Assembly: GCF_014698935.1 (NCBI RefSeq) | Contig: NZ_JACVMN010000002.1 | Coordinates: 868,001-932,000, forward strand | Length of the DNA: 64,000 bases | Direction of reading: 5' to 3' | Source: Flagellimonas sp. S3867 | Lineage (GTDB): Bacteria; Bacteroidota; Bacteroidia; Flavobacteriales; Flavobacteriaceae | Shown: positions 45,919 through 55,600 of the stretch, in pieces | Numbering within the stretch: the first letter of the stretch is position 1 | Layout: each line of letters begins with the position of its first letter | Notes under the pieces: model-generated | Databases searched by the model: none | What the model was told of the DNA's origin: nothing | The model's input: only the letters and a program-made list of their open reading frames with translations | Translations under genes and position numbers: made by a program

Positions 45919-48144
45919 TTAGAAAAAGGTGTATAAATATTTTAGTGTTAACAAGCGATTGTTGAATCGTGGCAATGGAATACCCATTTGAGCTGAACCT
46001 GTATTGTAATCTTGGTTGAAGACCATGTACAAATTATGTCCATCTTTAAAATTATAACGTAGGCGAGCACTTGCAAAAACTTGATCTTGAATAGAATTGT
46101 ACTGCGCGGTCATACTACCTGAAAGATGAAGATTATATGCCCAATTTAGACGAAGTTGGGGCACATTGATCCATTCATCCACATTTCTTTTTTTAAAGTT
46201 GAGATAATTTATGCGCCAAGAACCTTCCAAAGTAAAATGCTCATTGATGCTCCATTCCGGGCTTATGCGGAACTCCAAATTTTCGCCATCAAAAAAACTT
46301 CCATATTCTGCAGAAATGGGAATTTTGAATGCCCTTTGAAACCCACTGGAATATGATGCGCCAAAGAAGGTGAAGAAATAATCCCCTTCGGGGATGGTTA
46401 TCTCCTTAGAGAATACCAGAGGGTCCTGCAAAAACTCATATTGCAACTGCCCGAAAATGGAGATTTCATCGTTATTGAAAAACCTTCCTGTCCATTGACT
46501 TCGGTTGTACCAAGTGAGCACATTACTGAAATCTGTGGTAAAGTATAGGTCCGAGTTAACGGGCATCCACCTTCTATACTGAAAGGTGTTTTCTTCATTA
46601 TTGGTCTTAAACTTTCCATGGTTGAGACCCAAATAAACGTTGTGGTGCTTTTCACGAAGCAAGAAGCCCATGCCAGGATTAAACTCTTCTCCTGAGTATT
46701 CATAGGCAGTTCTATAAAACCAACCATCGCGCTTTCGTTTGGCAAACTGGAAGGCAAAGCGGGAATTATCTATCAAATTAAAACTCGAATTGGAATAGTT
46801 TTTACCTTCAACTGTTGTGGCCAGAGAGGTAATGATAAAATTCTCGTTACCCACATCGATGACGCCATCCACACCCAAGGCAGTGTTTACATAATCCTCA
46901 CGAATCCGATTAGTGGCCATAAATCCAATAAAAGATCTATCGTTGAATACTTTGCGTCGAAGTCGTAAAACGGAAAAGTTCTCCGTGGGCAAAGCATTGT
47001 CATTTATAGTTGTTCCCTCGGTCTGTAATGAGAGGAAGCCCAAATCCCAATTTCCCAATTCCCCTGTCAATTTTGCCCCGCCGATGATGGGTGTTAACTG
47101 CCCATTGTTTATGCCGATAGTTCTGCTGTAGAAAAGTTGGGAAAGAATGCCTAGGTCAAAATCAAAAAGGCCTGACTGCTGCAAAAAGAATTTCCGACGT
47201 TCTGGTAAGAAGATGGAAACACGTCCTAGATTTACTACTTGATCATCGATTTCCACCTGCGAAAAGTCGGTATTCAAAGTCAGGTCCAAAGTCAAATTTG
47301 GAGTTATGCCATAGCGGACATCCAAACCGACATCCAGCTCGTTGAATGCATTTTCTTGATATTGGGCTTCATCTTCGGAAAGTTGAAATTGGGTTTGGGT
47401 CGATGCTAAAAGATATGGAGTGATCTGCAGGTCCTTTTTGGGTTGTAACCCTACAAAACGAACCGGTTTTTTAAGAGAGGGTTTGCCATTGGCCCCTGTA
47501 ATATTTTGTGGAACTTTTGGATACACTAACAATTTATTATCATAATTGATTGTTCGTTGTGCCGAGATACCCCCTAAAACCTCCCCATCCCTGATCTCAA
47601 ACCGTAAATTGGACAATGGAATTCGATACTCCGCCTGCCAGCCTTCTTCGGTTATTTGGGTTTTGCCCTCCCAGATCATGTCATAAGCAGGTGTGGAGGG
47701 TGCATTGCCTAAAGGAACATTGTCATTGTATATGGCATCATCATACCTACTGCCCGAAGGGTAGATACTAAAAATAAAAGCATTTTTTTTGGTTCGGTTG
47801 GGGTCAATTTGAAAGGCAAAGTAATCATCACCATACCACCCATCACGCACTAAATTTCGGCTTATGATTTTATCAGGATTTGGGTCTTTGGCATCTAAAC
47901 CTACGTACAAATAGTTATTATCAAAGGTGATGAAAAGTGTTGTTAGACTATCAGGTGTTCCCCAATCTGGTTGCCATTCCATAAATGGAAAACTTTGTGC
48001 GTTCTTCCAAAGTGTCTCGTTCAAAAAACCATCAAGATCAAGTTTTTCTTTCGTTCCGTGAATGCTTTCACTACTGTTTAGATAATCTTGGGAAAACAAA
48101 ATTGTCGAAACCAACAGCACAGGAATCATGTAAAGATATCGCAT
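45919..48144 (-). CDS. DUF5916 outer-membrane protein with N-terminal CBM9-like domain
   Basis: The 741-residue product has a signal peptide (IPVLLVSTILFSQ), then a carbohydrate-binding-module-9-like sandwich (about residues 30-220, with LDGFLNETLWKNAQSFPFME and EGWQAEYRIPLSNLRF), then a DUF5916 domain with many amphipathic strands that ends in LLTLKYLYTFF. The terminal aromatic residue fits an outer-membrane beta-barrel. It probably binds or moves glycan-like ligands. The start is ATG 48144, with TTG 48150 as alternative. A minus-strand -7 element is at 48164-48171. Confidence 0.85.
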   Translation of the reverse strand: MRYLYMIPVLLVSTILFSQDYLNSSESIHGTKEKLDLDGFLNETLWKNAQSFPFMEWQPDWGTPDSLTTLFITFDNNYLYVGLDAKDPNPDKIISRNLVRDGWYGDDYFAFQIDPNRTKKNAFIFSIYPSGSRYDDAIYNDNVPLGNAPSTPAYDMIWEGKTQITEEGWQAEYRIPLSNLRFEIRDGEVLGGISAQRTINYDNKLLVYPKVPQNITGANGKPSLKKPVRFVGLQPKKDLQITPYLLASTQTQFQLSEDEAQYQENAFNELDVGLDVRYGITPNLTLDLTLNTDFSQVEIDDQVVNLGRVSIFLPERRKFFLQQSGLFDFDLGILSQLFYSRTIGINNGQLTPIIGGAKLTGELGNWDLGFLSLQTEGTTINDNALPTENFSVLRLRRKVFNDRSFIGFMATNRIREDYVNTALGVDGVIDVGNENFIITSLATTVEGKNYSNSSFNLIDNSRFAFQFAKRKRDGWFYRTAYEYSGEEFNPGMGFLLREKHHNVYLGLNHGKFKTNNEENTFQYRRWMPVNSDLYFTTDFSNVLTWYNRSQWTGRFFNNDEISIFGQLQYEFLQDPLVFSKEITIPEGDYFFTFFGASYSSGFQRAFKIPISAEYGSFFDGENLEFRISPEWSINEHFTLEGSWRINYLNFKKRNVDEWINVPQLRLNWAYNLHLSGSMTAQYNSIQDQVFASARLRYNFKDGHNLYMVFNQDYNTGSAQMGIPLPRFNNRLLTLKYLYTFF

Positions 48145-48163
48145 TAGCAAAACCAGTTTTTGC

Positions 48164-48171
48164 CAAAACTA
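48164..48171 (-). promoter_or_regulatory. -7 element before the DUF5916 gene
   Basis: The minus-strand reading is TAGTTTTG, matching TAnnTTTG, 19 bases before the start codon. Confidence 0.4.
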
Positions 48172-48239
48172 GCTGTGTACCGGCGGGGAATAAAAAATAG
48201 CTACGTAAGCTGCGGGAAAAAAGGGGCGAGTTGCGGAAT

Positions 48240-49001
48240 CTAAATATGTGATAGTTCTTGCAGGTAGGTTCTACTGAACTTCAAATTAACCCCGGTTTTC
48301 AAGCGAAGCTTGCCATCTCCGCTATTGTTTTTTTGGATTTGATCTATAAATTCCGAATTGACCAAATACGAGCGATGAATTCGTTTAAAAGTGTTTGGGC
48401 AAAGTGTTTCTGAAAATGAACGAAGGCTTTGATATTTTACAAACTTGCCTTTTTGGGTATGCAAAACAATGCAGTTATTGCTGGTTTCCACATAAACAAT
48501 TTCGCGGGGCTCCAAAAGAAACTGTGACCCTCTTTTTGAAACGGCAACACGACTTTTTTGCTCGGTTCCATTGGTATTTTTAGAAAGAGAAGTATCTTTT
48601 TTAATGCCTACAAAATAAAAGAGCAACGAAAAATAGCAGAGCAAATTCACCGCAATGTTATTGGTAAGGCTTGCATTGAGCATATTGAAACTGGGAGAAG
48701 TGCAATTGTATATCGTGGTCATGAGAAAAACCACTAGCACCTGCCCAACCAGAATGTTTATGGCAGAGGCAGAAAGTCCAATTCCTCCCTGTACTAGAAT
48801 GTTTTTTCCTGTCGAATCTACTGCCCATTTCGATGCTAATACTTTAATCTGGTTTGCAGAAACATTCCAAAAGAAAAAGCTTGTAATGGCAAGAATGGAT
48901 AGCTCAGAAAAACAGGTAGCACCCAAACTTTCTTGGAACATGCGGCCAATACCCATGTTCAACAGCACAAAAATGGAAATAAGGGAAATCTGTTTTGACA
49001 T
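48240..49001 (-). CDS. LytTR-type transcription regulator with membrane N-terminus
   Basis: The 253-residue product has about four hydrophobic segments in residues 1-130 (ISIFVLLNMGIGRMF, ELSILAITSFFFWNV, INILVGQVLVVFLMTTI, LLCYFSLLFYFVGI), then a LytTR domain: EPREIVYVETSNNCIVLHTQ, VKYQSLRSFSETLC, FKRIHRSYLVNSEFIDQIQ and LKFSRTYLQEL. LytTR proteins bind paired direct repeats. It is a membrane-bound one-component regulator; no receiver domain is present. Its targets are unknown. Confidence 0.88.
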   Translation of the reverse strand: MSKQISLISIFVLLNMGIGRMFQESLGATCFSELSILAITSFFFWNVSANQIKVLASKWAVDSTGKNILVQGGIGLSASAINILVGQVLVVFLMTTIYNCTSPSFNMLNASLTNNIAVNLLCYFSLLFYFVGIKKDTSLSKNTNGTEQKSRVAVSKRGSQFLLEPREIVYVETSNNCIVLHTQKGKFVKYQSLRSFSETLCPNTFKRIHRSYLVNSEFIDQIQKNNSGDGKLRLKTGVNLKFSRTYLQELSHI

Positions 49002-49088
49002 AAGCTAAAAGTAAGGATTCTAAGGGCTGACAGCCAAAACTTTAAGATTTAGTTGGCGAATATAGCTTGTGGGTTAATAGAAAACCAA

Positions 49089-49127
49089 TTTAAAAAGAAC
49101 CACCCGCCCATTTTAATGGACAGGTGG
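49089..49127 (-). terminator. Rho-independent terminator for the charged-protein genes
   Basis: On the minus strand the sequence ACCACC...CCATT-AA-AATGG...GGTGGT forms two stem blocks of 6 and 5 pairs with a small internal mismatch, followed by TTCTTTTT. It lies 28 bases after the stop of the 205-residue protein and ends that transcript. Confidence 0.75.
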
Positions 49128-49154
49128 TCTCAAGTGTTTATTTGATAAAGAGAT

Positions 49155-49772
49155 TTATTGTTTTACTTCTGGTTCAATAACCTTTTTAAGTTGTTCCGTC
49201 TTTTCCTTTAACTTTTCCCTTCCTCTTTTAATGGAAACTTCCAGGTCATCCAGTTTTTCCTCCACCTTTTTAAGCTTCTCCTCTTTTTGGGCAATTATCT
49301 CAGGCTCTTCTCCTTTTTCTTTTGCCTCTTCAACCCTCTTTTTGGCATCTTCTAATGACTTTCTGCCTCTTTTAAGAACCTCTTCGTCTTCATGGAGCAT
49401 GTTTTCAGAAGCCATTAGTTTTTCCTTTGCCTGTGAAGCACGGTATTGACCAAACTCCTTTCCTGACATGTCACCCTTGTTTTTACCGTAGGCATTTCCT
49501 TTGTTTACCTTTTCAGCTTTTTCAATTTCACTCTCCACCTCCCCAACATCTTTCTCTCCCTTTCCTTTCGTTTTTTGGGCCTTCTCCTTCATTTTCTCAC
49601 CTACTTCCTGAGCATCCTCGGCGGTATCTTGAACTTCCTTTTTGCCTTTTTTTACTTTTTCGGTCTTAGCCTTGCTTTTTCCTTTTTCTTGGGATTTACC
49701 TTGTGCATTTACAGTTACAACAAGACCAAACATCATAATTAAAAGGAATATAGATTTTGCTATGTTTTTCAT
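49155..49772 (-). CDS. Secreted charge-rich coiled-coil protein
   Basis: The 205-residue product has a cleavable signal (FLLIMMFGLVVTVNAQ) and then is almost entirely Lys/Glu/Gln/Ala, with long heptad-like runs, for example KKRVEEAKEKGEEPEI and KKVEEKLDDLEVSIKRGR. The middle has NKGNAYGKNKGDMSGKEFGQ. It is probably a periplasmic coiled coil. No family is recognised. A 68-residue lipoprotein gene lies 18 bases upstream, and a strong terminator follows. Confidence 0.7.
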   Translation of the reverse strand: MKNIAKSIFLLIMMFGLVVTVNAQGKSQEKGKSKAKTEKVKKGKKEVQDTAEDAQEVGEKMKEKAQKTKGKGEKDVGEVESEIEKAEKVNKGNAYGKNKGDMSGKEFGQYRASQAKEKLMASENMLHEDEEVLKRGRKSLEDAKKRVEEAKEKGEEPEIIAQKEEKLKKVEEKLDDLEVSIKRGREKLKEKTEQLKKVIEPEVKQ

Positions 49773-49790
49773 TTTTTCTCGTTTTTGGGA

Positions 49791-49997
49791 TTAAATACTG
49801 TCCAGTTCTTTAATAAGTTCTTCTACTTGTTCTGCTTTTTCGTTTACCACACTGAGTGTCGAGTCAACGGCTGTTTCAACAGCTTCAATTTGCTCCAGTT
49901 TTTGGTTAAGCTCTTCCTGCTCCCTTTTGGTGTCCTTGCAGGACATAACAACAAAGCCAAACATCATAATGAAGGCCATTAGTTTCTTAGTCAGCAT
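49791..49997 (-). CDS. Small Lpp-like coiled-coil lipoprotein
   Basis: The 68-residue product has a lipoprotein signal with cysteine in FGFVVMSCKDTK and then one continuous heptad region (QEELNQKLEQIEAVETAVDS, then NEKAEQVEELIKELDSI). Size and layout recall Lpp-type lipoproteins, without clear homology. The signal peptide shares the IMMFG-VV core with the 205-residue neighbour, 18 bases downstream, which suggests a shared origin of this segment. The gene pair is likely an envelope unit. Confidence 0.65.
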   Translation of the reverse strand: MLTKKLMAFIMMFGFVVMSCKDTKREQEELNQKLEQIEAVETAVDSTLSVVNEKAEQVEELIKELDSI

Positions 49998-50099
49998 ATT
50001 ATGTGATTTAATGGTTAATATGAATTATATACGGATTAAGACACGATAGAAGACGTTTGGTCACTTTCTATGGTAAAAATAGGCTTGCACCAACCTTTG

Positions 50100-51188
50100 C
50101 TATCCATTTAAAAAAACTAGTAGGGCGATGACCAATAAAACAAGGACAACAGCGAAAAAAATCTTCCAGAAACTGTACGGACGAGTTCCAGATATTTGTC
50201 CGTTTTCCCCATTGATATAAAAATTATACTCCTTGCCTTTATAGCGATAGGCACTCACATACACTGGAAGTAAAATATGTTTGAATGTCTCTTCAGTCAA
50301 TTTCATATCCATACTGGTGATCCGTTGCGTATCCCCACCAATATCTTGCCTGCACCATCTATCTGCAATATTTCGCGCTTCGTCTTTGGAATGGAGATGG
50401 CCTTCCTTTAAAGGAATCGTATACTTTTCGGTGACAAAACCAGATAAAAAACTACTGTTGAAAGGCTGCAATTTTTTTAAATTCCAATGTGCAATTTTAT
50501 TTGGAATTCTACCGGAACGTTGCTTAGATGCTTCAATCAGAGTATCATCAACAAAACCGGATACATGTCCCGAAGCTGGATACCACCGCGTTTTACGAAC
50601 TTGTCGTGTCTGGGTTTTGCCATTATTATCTCGGTATCGCTGGGTTTCATAATAATATTCACCCCTTTGCCCGGTGTAGGAAGCGGAGAGTTGCGCATCA
50701 AAAGTCCAATAGGGCAAGTACAAGCCTTTGGTGAATTGAGGATCAAGCGCTGCCTTTTTCAATTTATTGGGAGCCCACCATAAACGATCCACCCATTTCT
50801 GAAAAATAAGAAAAGATTTTTCCTTTTCAACCTGAAAAGGGAGTACGGCCCCAGGCAAGATCCAATCCTCTTTGTAGGCATCTTCAACGACCAAAGGCAT
50901 ACTGCAATACACACAATGCAGTGATTTGTAATTTTCCTCAACATGCTGATTGGCCCCACAATTTTTGCAATGGAGCATGGAAATCTCCTCGCTGTGTTTT
51001 TGGGCACCCATTTCCTGTAAATAGGGGTATAGCTCTAATTCCTCGAATCCATTTTCATCAATTTTGATGGACTCTTCATGTCCACAATATTCACAACTAA
51101 TGTTGGTAGTTCCAGGTTTGTATTTGAGCTCTGCACCGCAATTGACACAGGATTTTTTTAACTCTGTTTTTTTTACTGTTTCATCCAT
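50100..51188 (-). CDS. Two zinc-ribbon protein with C-terminal membrane anchor
   Basis: The 362-residue product opens with two CxxC...CxxC zinc-ribbon pairs (CVNCGAELKYKPG ... CEYCGHEES and CKNCGANQHVEEN ... CVYCSMP). The middle holds aromatic-rich sequence with PYWTFDAQLSASYTGQRGEY and a highly polar loop (YYETQRYRDNNGKTQTRQVR). One transmembrane helix ends the protein (FFAVVLVLLVIALLVFLNG), placing most of it in the cytoplasm. I recall this as a TFIIB-type zinc-finger family that often lies beside SPFH genes, as it does here: the SPFH gene is just upstream, 63 bases away. Function is unknown. Confidence 0.75.
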   Translation of the reverse strand: MDETVKKTELKKSCVNCGAELKYKPGTTNISCEYCGHEESIKIDENGFEELELYPYLQEMGAQKHSEEISMLHCKNCGANQHVEENYKSLHCVYCSMPLVVEDAYKEDWILPGAVLPFQVEKEKSFLIFQKWVDRLWWAPNKLKKAALDPQFTKGLYLPYWTFDAQLSASYTGQRGEYYYETQRYRDNNGKTQTRQVRKTRWYPASGHVSGFVDDTLIEASKQRSGRIPNKIAHWNLKKLQPFNSSFLSGFVTEKYTIPLKEGHLHSKDEARNIADRWCRQDIGGDTQRITSMDMKLTEETFKHILLPVYVSAYRYKGKEYNFYINGENGQISGTRPYSFWKIFFAVVLVLLVIALLVFLNG

Positions 51189-51190
51189 GC

Positions 51191-51215
51191 TGTCATTCCC
51201 GCGAAGGCGGAAATC
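51191..51215. repeat. REP-like intergenic element TGTCATTCCCGCGAAGGCGG type
   Basis: TGTCATTCCCGCGAAGGCGGAAATC closely resembles a short imperfect palindrome that I recall as widespread in bacterial intergenic DNA. It lies in the 63-base gap between the SPFH and zinc-ribbon genes. Confidence 0.55.
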
Positions 51216-51251
51216 AAATTATTATGGAGTCCTGTTTTAATAGAAATAATA

Positions 51252-52385
51252 TTATGAGTTCGGCAAAGGCGGTGGGGTATTTCCTCCCAAGAACGATTTT
51301 AACTCTTCAACATCCTTTAAGGCTGTCCAACCGGCCATGCCCTGTTTCCAGACCAAACTGTCCCGATTTATGGTACGACCTGCAAAAAGCGCTTGCAACT
51401 GTTCAAAAGAAACCGGTCCTTGTTGAGCTCCGTTTGCTGCATAAAAATATTGAATGGCTGCTGGTATTGGTGGAGGTAGTGGAGCTCCTGTTTGTTGCAT
51501 TTGGGGATTTCCTCCCATTTGTGGATTCATCATGCCCCCCATTTGCTGAGCCAATACGAAACCCATACCCATACCCATTCCGGCACCAGCTGTTCCGCCT
51601 TCATTTTTGGCGGCGGCTTCAATAGCTTTGGCAGTTTTGAACTTGGTCAACTTGTCCAAATCCAATTTATCGATTCTGCTGTACTCAAAGATTTCTTTTT
51701 TGAGATCTTCGGGCATGGAGACATTTTCAATATAGAATTTCTCCAAGGAGATTCCAACAGTTTGGAATTCTGGCGCCATTACTTCCCTGCAAGTATCAGA
51801 AAGTTCAGAAGTATTTGCGGCATATAATTCGATGGGAAGATTGGCTTCGCCAACGGTATCCGTGAATCGAGTAGCAATCAAACTTTTTAAATGCTCATTG
51901 ATTTCAAAATTGGTGAAGTTATTGTCCGTTCCAACGATATCGGTTATGAATTTACCTGCATCAGAAATTTTAAAGGCATAGGTGCCAAATGCTCTAATTT
52001 CCACTAAACCAAAACGCTCATCACTCAAAGTGATGGGACTTTTTGTACCCCATTTTTCATCAGTAAACAAATGAGTGTTTACAAAATAGACTTCTGCTTT
52101 AAAAGGTGAATTGAACCCGTACTTCCAACCCTTAAGGGTTGACAAAATAGGTAGGTTTTTGGTGGTGAGGTTGTAGGTGCCTGGAGTAAAGACATCAGCT
52201 AGTTGTCCCTCATTTACAAAGACTGCGGTTTGTCCTTCCCGAACAATGAGCTTAGCTCCGTTCTTAATTTCGTTTTGGTAGCGCTCGAATCGATGAGCTA
52301 TAGTGTCATCGGTGAAATCGAGCCACTCAATTATATCAATAAACTCATGAGTGAGTTTTTCTTTGATCTTGCTAAAAATATCCAT
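51252..52385 (-). CDS. SPFH/virion-core-like protein with GYF-type C-terminal domain
   Basis: The 377-residue product begins with an SPFH-like N-terminal half: AKLIVREGQTAVFVNEGQLA, DVFTPGTYNLTTKNLPILST and VRTFGTYAFKISDAGKF-like sequence, and EYSRIDKLDLDKLTKFKTAK. A Gly/Met-rich linker (GGTAGAGMGMGMGFVLAQQM) follows, then a GYF_2-like (DUF4339) domain (YFYAANGAQQGPVSFEQLQA, GMAGWTALKDVEELKSFL). It lacks a signal peptide. Relatives of this YdjI/virion-core group scaffold membrane microdomains. It is followed by a zinc-ribbon gene on the same strand. Confidence 0.85.
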   Translation of the reverse strand: MDIFSKIKEKLTHEFIDIIEWLDFTDDTIAHRFERYQNEIKNGAKLIVREGQTAVFVNEGQLADVFTPGTYNLTTKNLPILSTLKGWKYGFNSPFKAEVYFVNTHLFTDEKWGTKSPITLSDERFGLVEIRAFGTYAFKISDAGKFITDIVGTDNNFTNFEINEHLKSLIATRFTDTVGEANLPIELYAANTSELSDTCREVMAPEFQTVGISLEKFYIENVSMPEDLKKEIFEYSRIDKLDLDKLTKFKTAKAIEAAAKNEGGTAGAGMGMGMGFVLAQQMGGMMNPQMGGNPQMQQTGAPLPPPIPAAIQYFYAANGAQQGPVSFEQLQALFAGRTINRDSLVWKQGMAGWTALKDVEELKSFLGGNTPPPLPNS

Positions 52386-52606
52386 GGTAAAGTGTTTTGT
52401 GTTAATGTTTCTAAAGTAAGAAATAGGATGATTACTTCCTCCAATGAATTAGTATAAAATTATCCACATTGTTACAATTGGTGTCATTTTGGAGTTGTCG
52501 GAATTCGAATTATCATAAAAAATCAAAGGAAAATGTCGTGTTAATTCCTCAAAAAAGTATCTACTTTTTCCCTACATTTAAGACCGACTAATTCAGCATC
52601 AAAAAA

Positions 52607-55600
52607 ATGAAACAACTGCTTTCCAAAAAGGGAGTGCTATTGGTTGCACTTTGCCTGTTAGTTATTCCTGTCCAGTCCCAAAGAAAACAGAAAAATCAAA
52701 CTGTCCCTGAATATCCTGAGGAACTATACTCCAGTTTGGAATATCGTTTGGTGGGACCGTTCCGCGGAGGGCGTTCTGCAGCGGTGACCGGAGTGCCAGG
52801 AGAGCCCAATCTTTTTTATTTTGGAGCCACTGGGGGAGGTGTGTGGAAAACCACTAATGGTGGTCGCACCTGGGAAAATATATCCGATGGTTATTTTGGC
52901 GGAAGCATAGGCGCAGTTGAGGTGGCCAAAAGCGACCCGAATGTAATTTATGTGGGCGGGGGTGAAAAAACGCTACGCGGAAACGTGTCAAGTGGATATG
53001 GGATTTGGAAAACTGAAAACGCCGGAAAGACATGGTCTTTTGCCGGACTTAAAAATAGTCGGCATGTGCCTAGAATAAGAATTCATCCAACTGATTATAA
53101 TACAGTATATGCGGCGGTATTGGGGAATATTTACAAACCTACCAATGAACGAGGAATATATAAAAGCACGGATGGAGGAAAAAATTGGAGAAAGGTACTT
53201 TTTGTTAATGACCAGGCTGGAGCTGTAGATTTAACCTTCGACCCAAATAACCCTAGAATTTTATATGCCTCTACTTGGAGGGCCAAAAGAACACCCTATA
53301 GTTTAAGCAGTGGAGGTGATGGCTCAGCACTTTGGAAAAGTACAGACAGTGGCGAAACTTGGAAAGAGATTTCTAAAAATGAAGGCTTTCCAAAAGACAC
53401 TTTAGGAATTATCGGTGTCACCGTTTCGCCCAAAAACAGTGATAGGGTATGGGCCATTGTGGAGAACAAGGAAAAGGGAGGCTTGTATCGTTCAGATGAT
53501 GGCGGAAAGAAATGGACCCAAGTAAATAGCGAACGCAAATTAAGACAACGTGCATGGTATTACACTCGAGTATATGCGGATACTGAAGATGAGGATGTGG
53601 TCTATGTGTTAAATGTCCGATACCATAAATCCACAGATGGTGGAAAAACCTTCAACACTTTTAATGCACCTCATGGTGACCATCATGATTTATGGATTTC
53701 ACCAGAAAACTCCAAACGTATGATTATTGGCGATGATGGGGGAGCTCAAGTTTCCTATGACGGAGGTGAAACATGGAGTACATACTACAATCAACCTACA
53801 GCTCAATTTTATAGGGTAACCACGGACAACGCTTTTCCATATCGCATTTATGTTGCGCAGCAGGACAATTCCACCATCCGAATCAATCACCGAAGCGATG
53901 ATGGATCTATTGGTGAGGATGATTGGGAGTCTACTGCCGGAGGAGAGTCGGCACATATTGCTATTGACCCTACCAATAACGAAATTGTTTATGGAGGTAG
54001 TTATGATGGGTTTTTGACTCGTGTCAACCATAAAAACAAAACCGTAAGAGGTATTAATGTATGGCCAGATAATCCAATGGGGCACGGGGCAGAGGCTATG
54101 AAATATCGTTTTCAATGGAATTTTCCTATCATTTTTAGTAAGCATGACCCAAAGAAGCTCTATACTTTTTCCAACCATGTGCACATGAGCACCAACGAGG
54201 GACAAAGCTGGGAAGTGTTGAGCGATGATCTAACCCGAAACGATCCAACAAAGTTGGTTTCCAGTGGAGGGCCAATCACACAGGACAACACTAGTGTGGA
54301 ATATTATTGCACCATTTTTGCGGCGAACGAAAGTCCAATTAAGGAAGGTTTACTTTGGGTAGGAAGTGATGACGGATTGATTCATGTAACCAAAGATGGA
54401 GGTGCAAGCTGGGAAAATGTTACACCTCCCAATATGCCCGAATGGAATATGATCAATAGTATTGAGCCTTCGGCTTTTGATGAGGGCACCTGTTATGTGG
54501 CAGCAACACGATATAAGTTGGGAGATTTTCAACCGTATTTATACAAAACCACAGATTTCGGAAAGACGTGGACTAAGATTACCAACGGAATAAATAGTGA
54601 ACATTTTACCCGAGTACTTCGAGAAGACCCAAAACGAAAAGGCCTATTGTATGCTGGAACAGAAACAGGAATGTACATTTCCTTTAATGATGGAAGAAAC
54701 TGGCAAAAGTTCCAATTGAACCTTCCCATTGTTCCCATTACAGATTTGGTAATCAAGGACAACAATTTGGTAGTGGCAACCCAGGGGCGTAGTGTTTGGG
54801 TTATTGATGATCTTACAGTATTGCACCAGCAAGATACTTCCCAAAAAACTACTAGTTCAATTCTTTATCAACCCAAAGATAGCTACCGAACCAAGGGAAG
54901 TGCAGCCAAAGAGCCTTCAAAAACTGAAGGGCAGAACCATCCGAATGGGGTAATCACACATTTCTACATGAAAGATATCTCTGAGAAGGACAGCATCAGT
55001 CTTACCTACACTAAGATGAATGGAGATACTTTGGCCACGTATAGCAACTTTGCTTCTAAAAAAGATAAAAAAATCAAGGTAAAAAAAGGAGGGAACACCC
55101 ACGTTTGGGATACCCGTGGAAAAGGTGCTGAAAAGTTGAAAGGAATGATTCTTTGGTGGGCCAATTTAAGTGGAGCCAAGGCCGTGCCTGGAAATTATAA
55201 GGTTCATTTGAATGTAAACGGCTCCAACAAATCTCAAGAGTTTAAGATTCTTCCAGACCCAAGGGCAGAAGTGTCTATTGCCGATATGCAAAGACAGTAT
55301 GATTTTATTTCTGATATCAATGAAACGATTGATAGGGCGCATCAATCCATTAAAAAAATCAGAAAAATCAATGCGCAATTGGATGCTTTTACAAAACAGT
55401 ACAAAGACAATGCGCAGACCGAGGATTTGGTGGAAAAAGCTAAAAAGATGAAGGAAGGTTTTGAAAGTGTTGAAAAGGCGCTATATCAAACCAAGAACCG
55501 AAGTAACCAAGATCCATTGAATTTCCCGATTCGTTTAACGAATAAGTTAGGACATTTGAACAGCTTGGTCTCCATCGATGATTTTCCACCAACAGAGCAA

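Noticed and set aside
46398-46757. 119-codon minus-strand open frame
   Set aside because: It is another frame of the DUF5916 gene, which fills this region with clear strand patterns.
49155-49772. Histone-like or DNA-binding role because of the Lys-rich composition
   Set aside because: The cleavable signal peptide and equally high Glu content argue for a periplasmic coiled coil.
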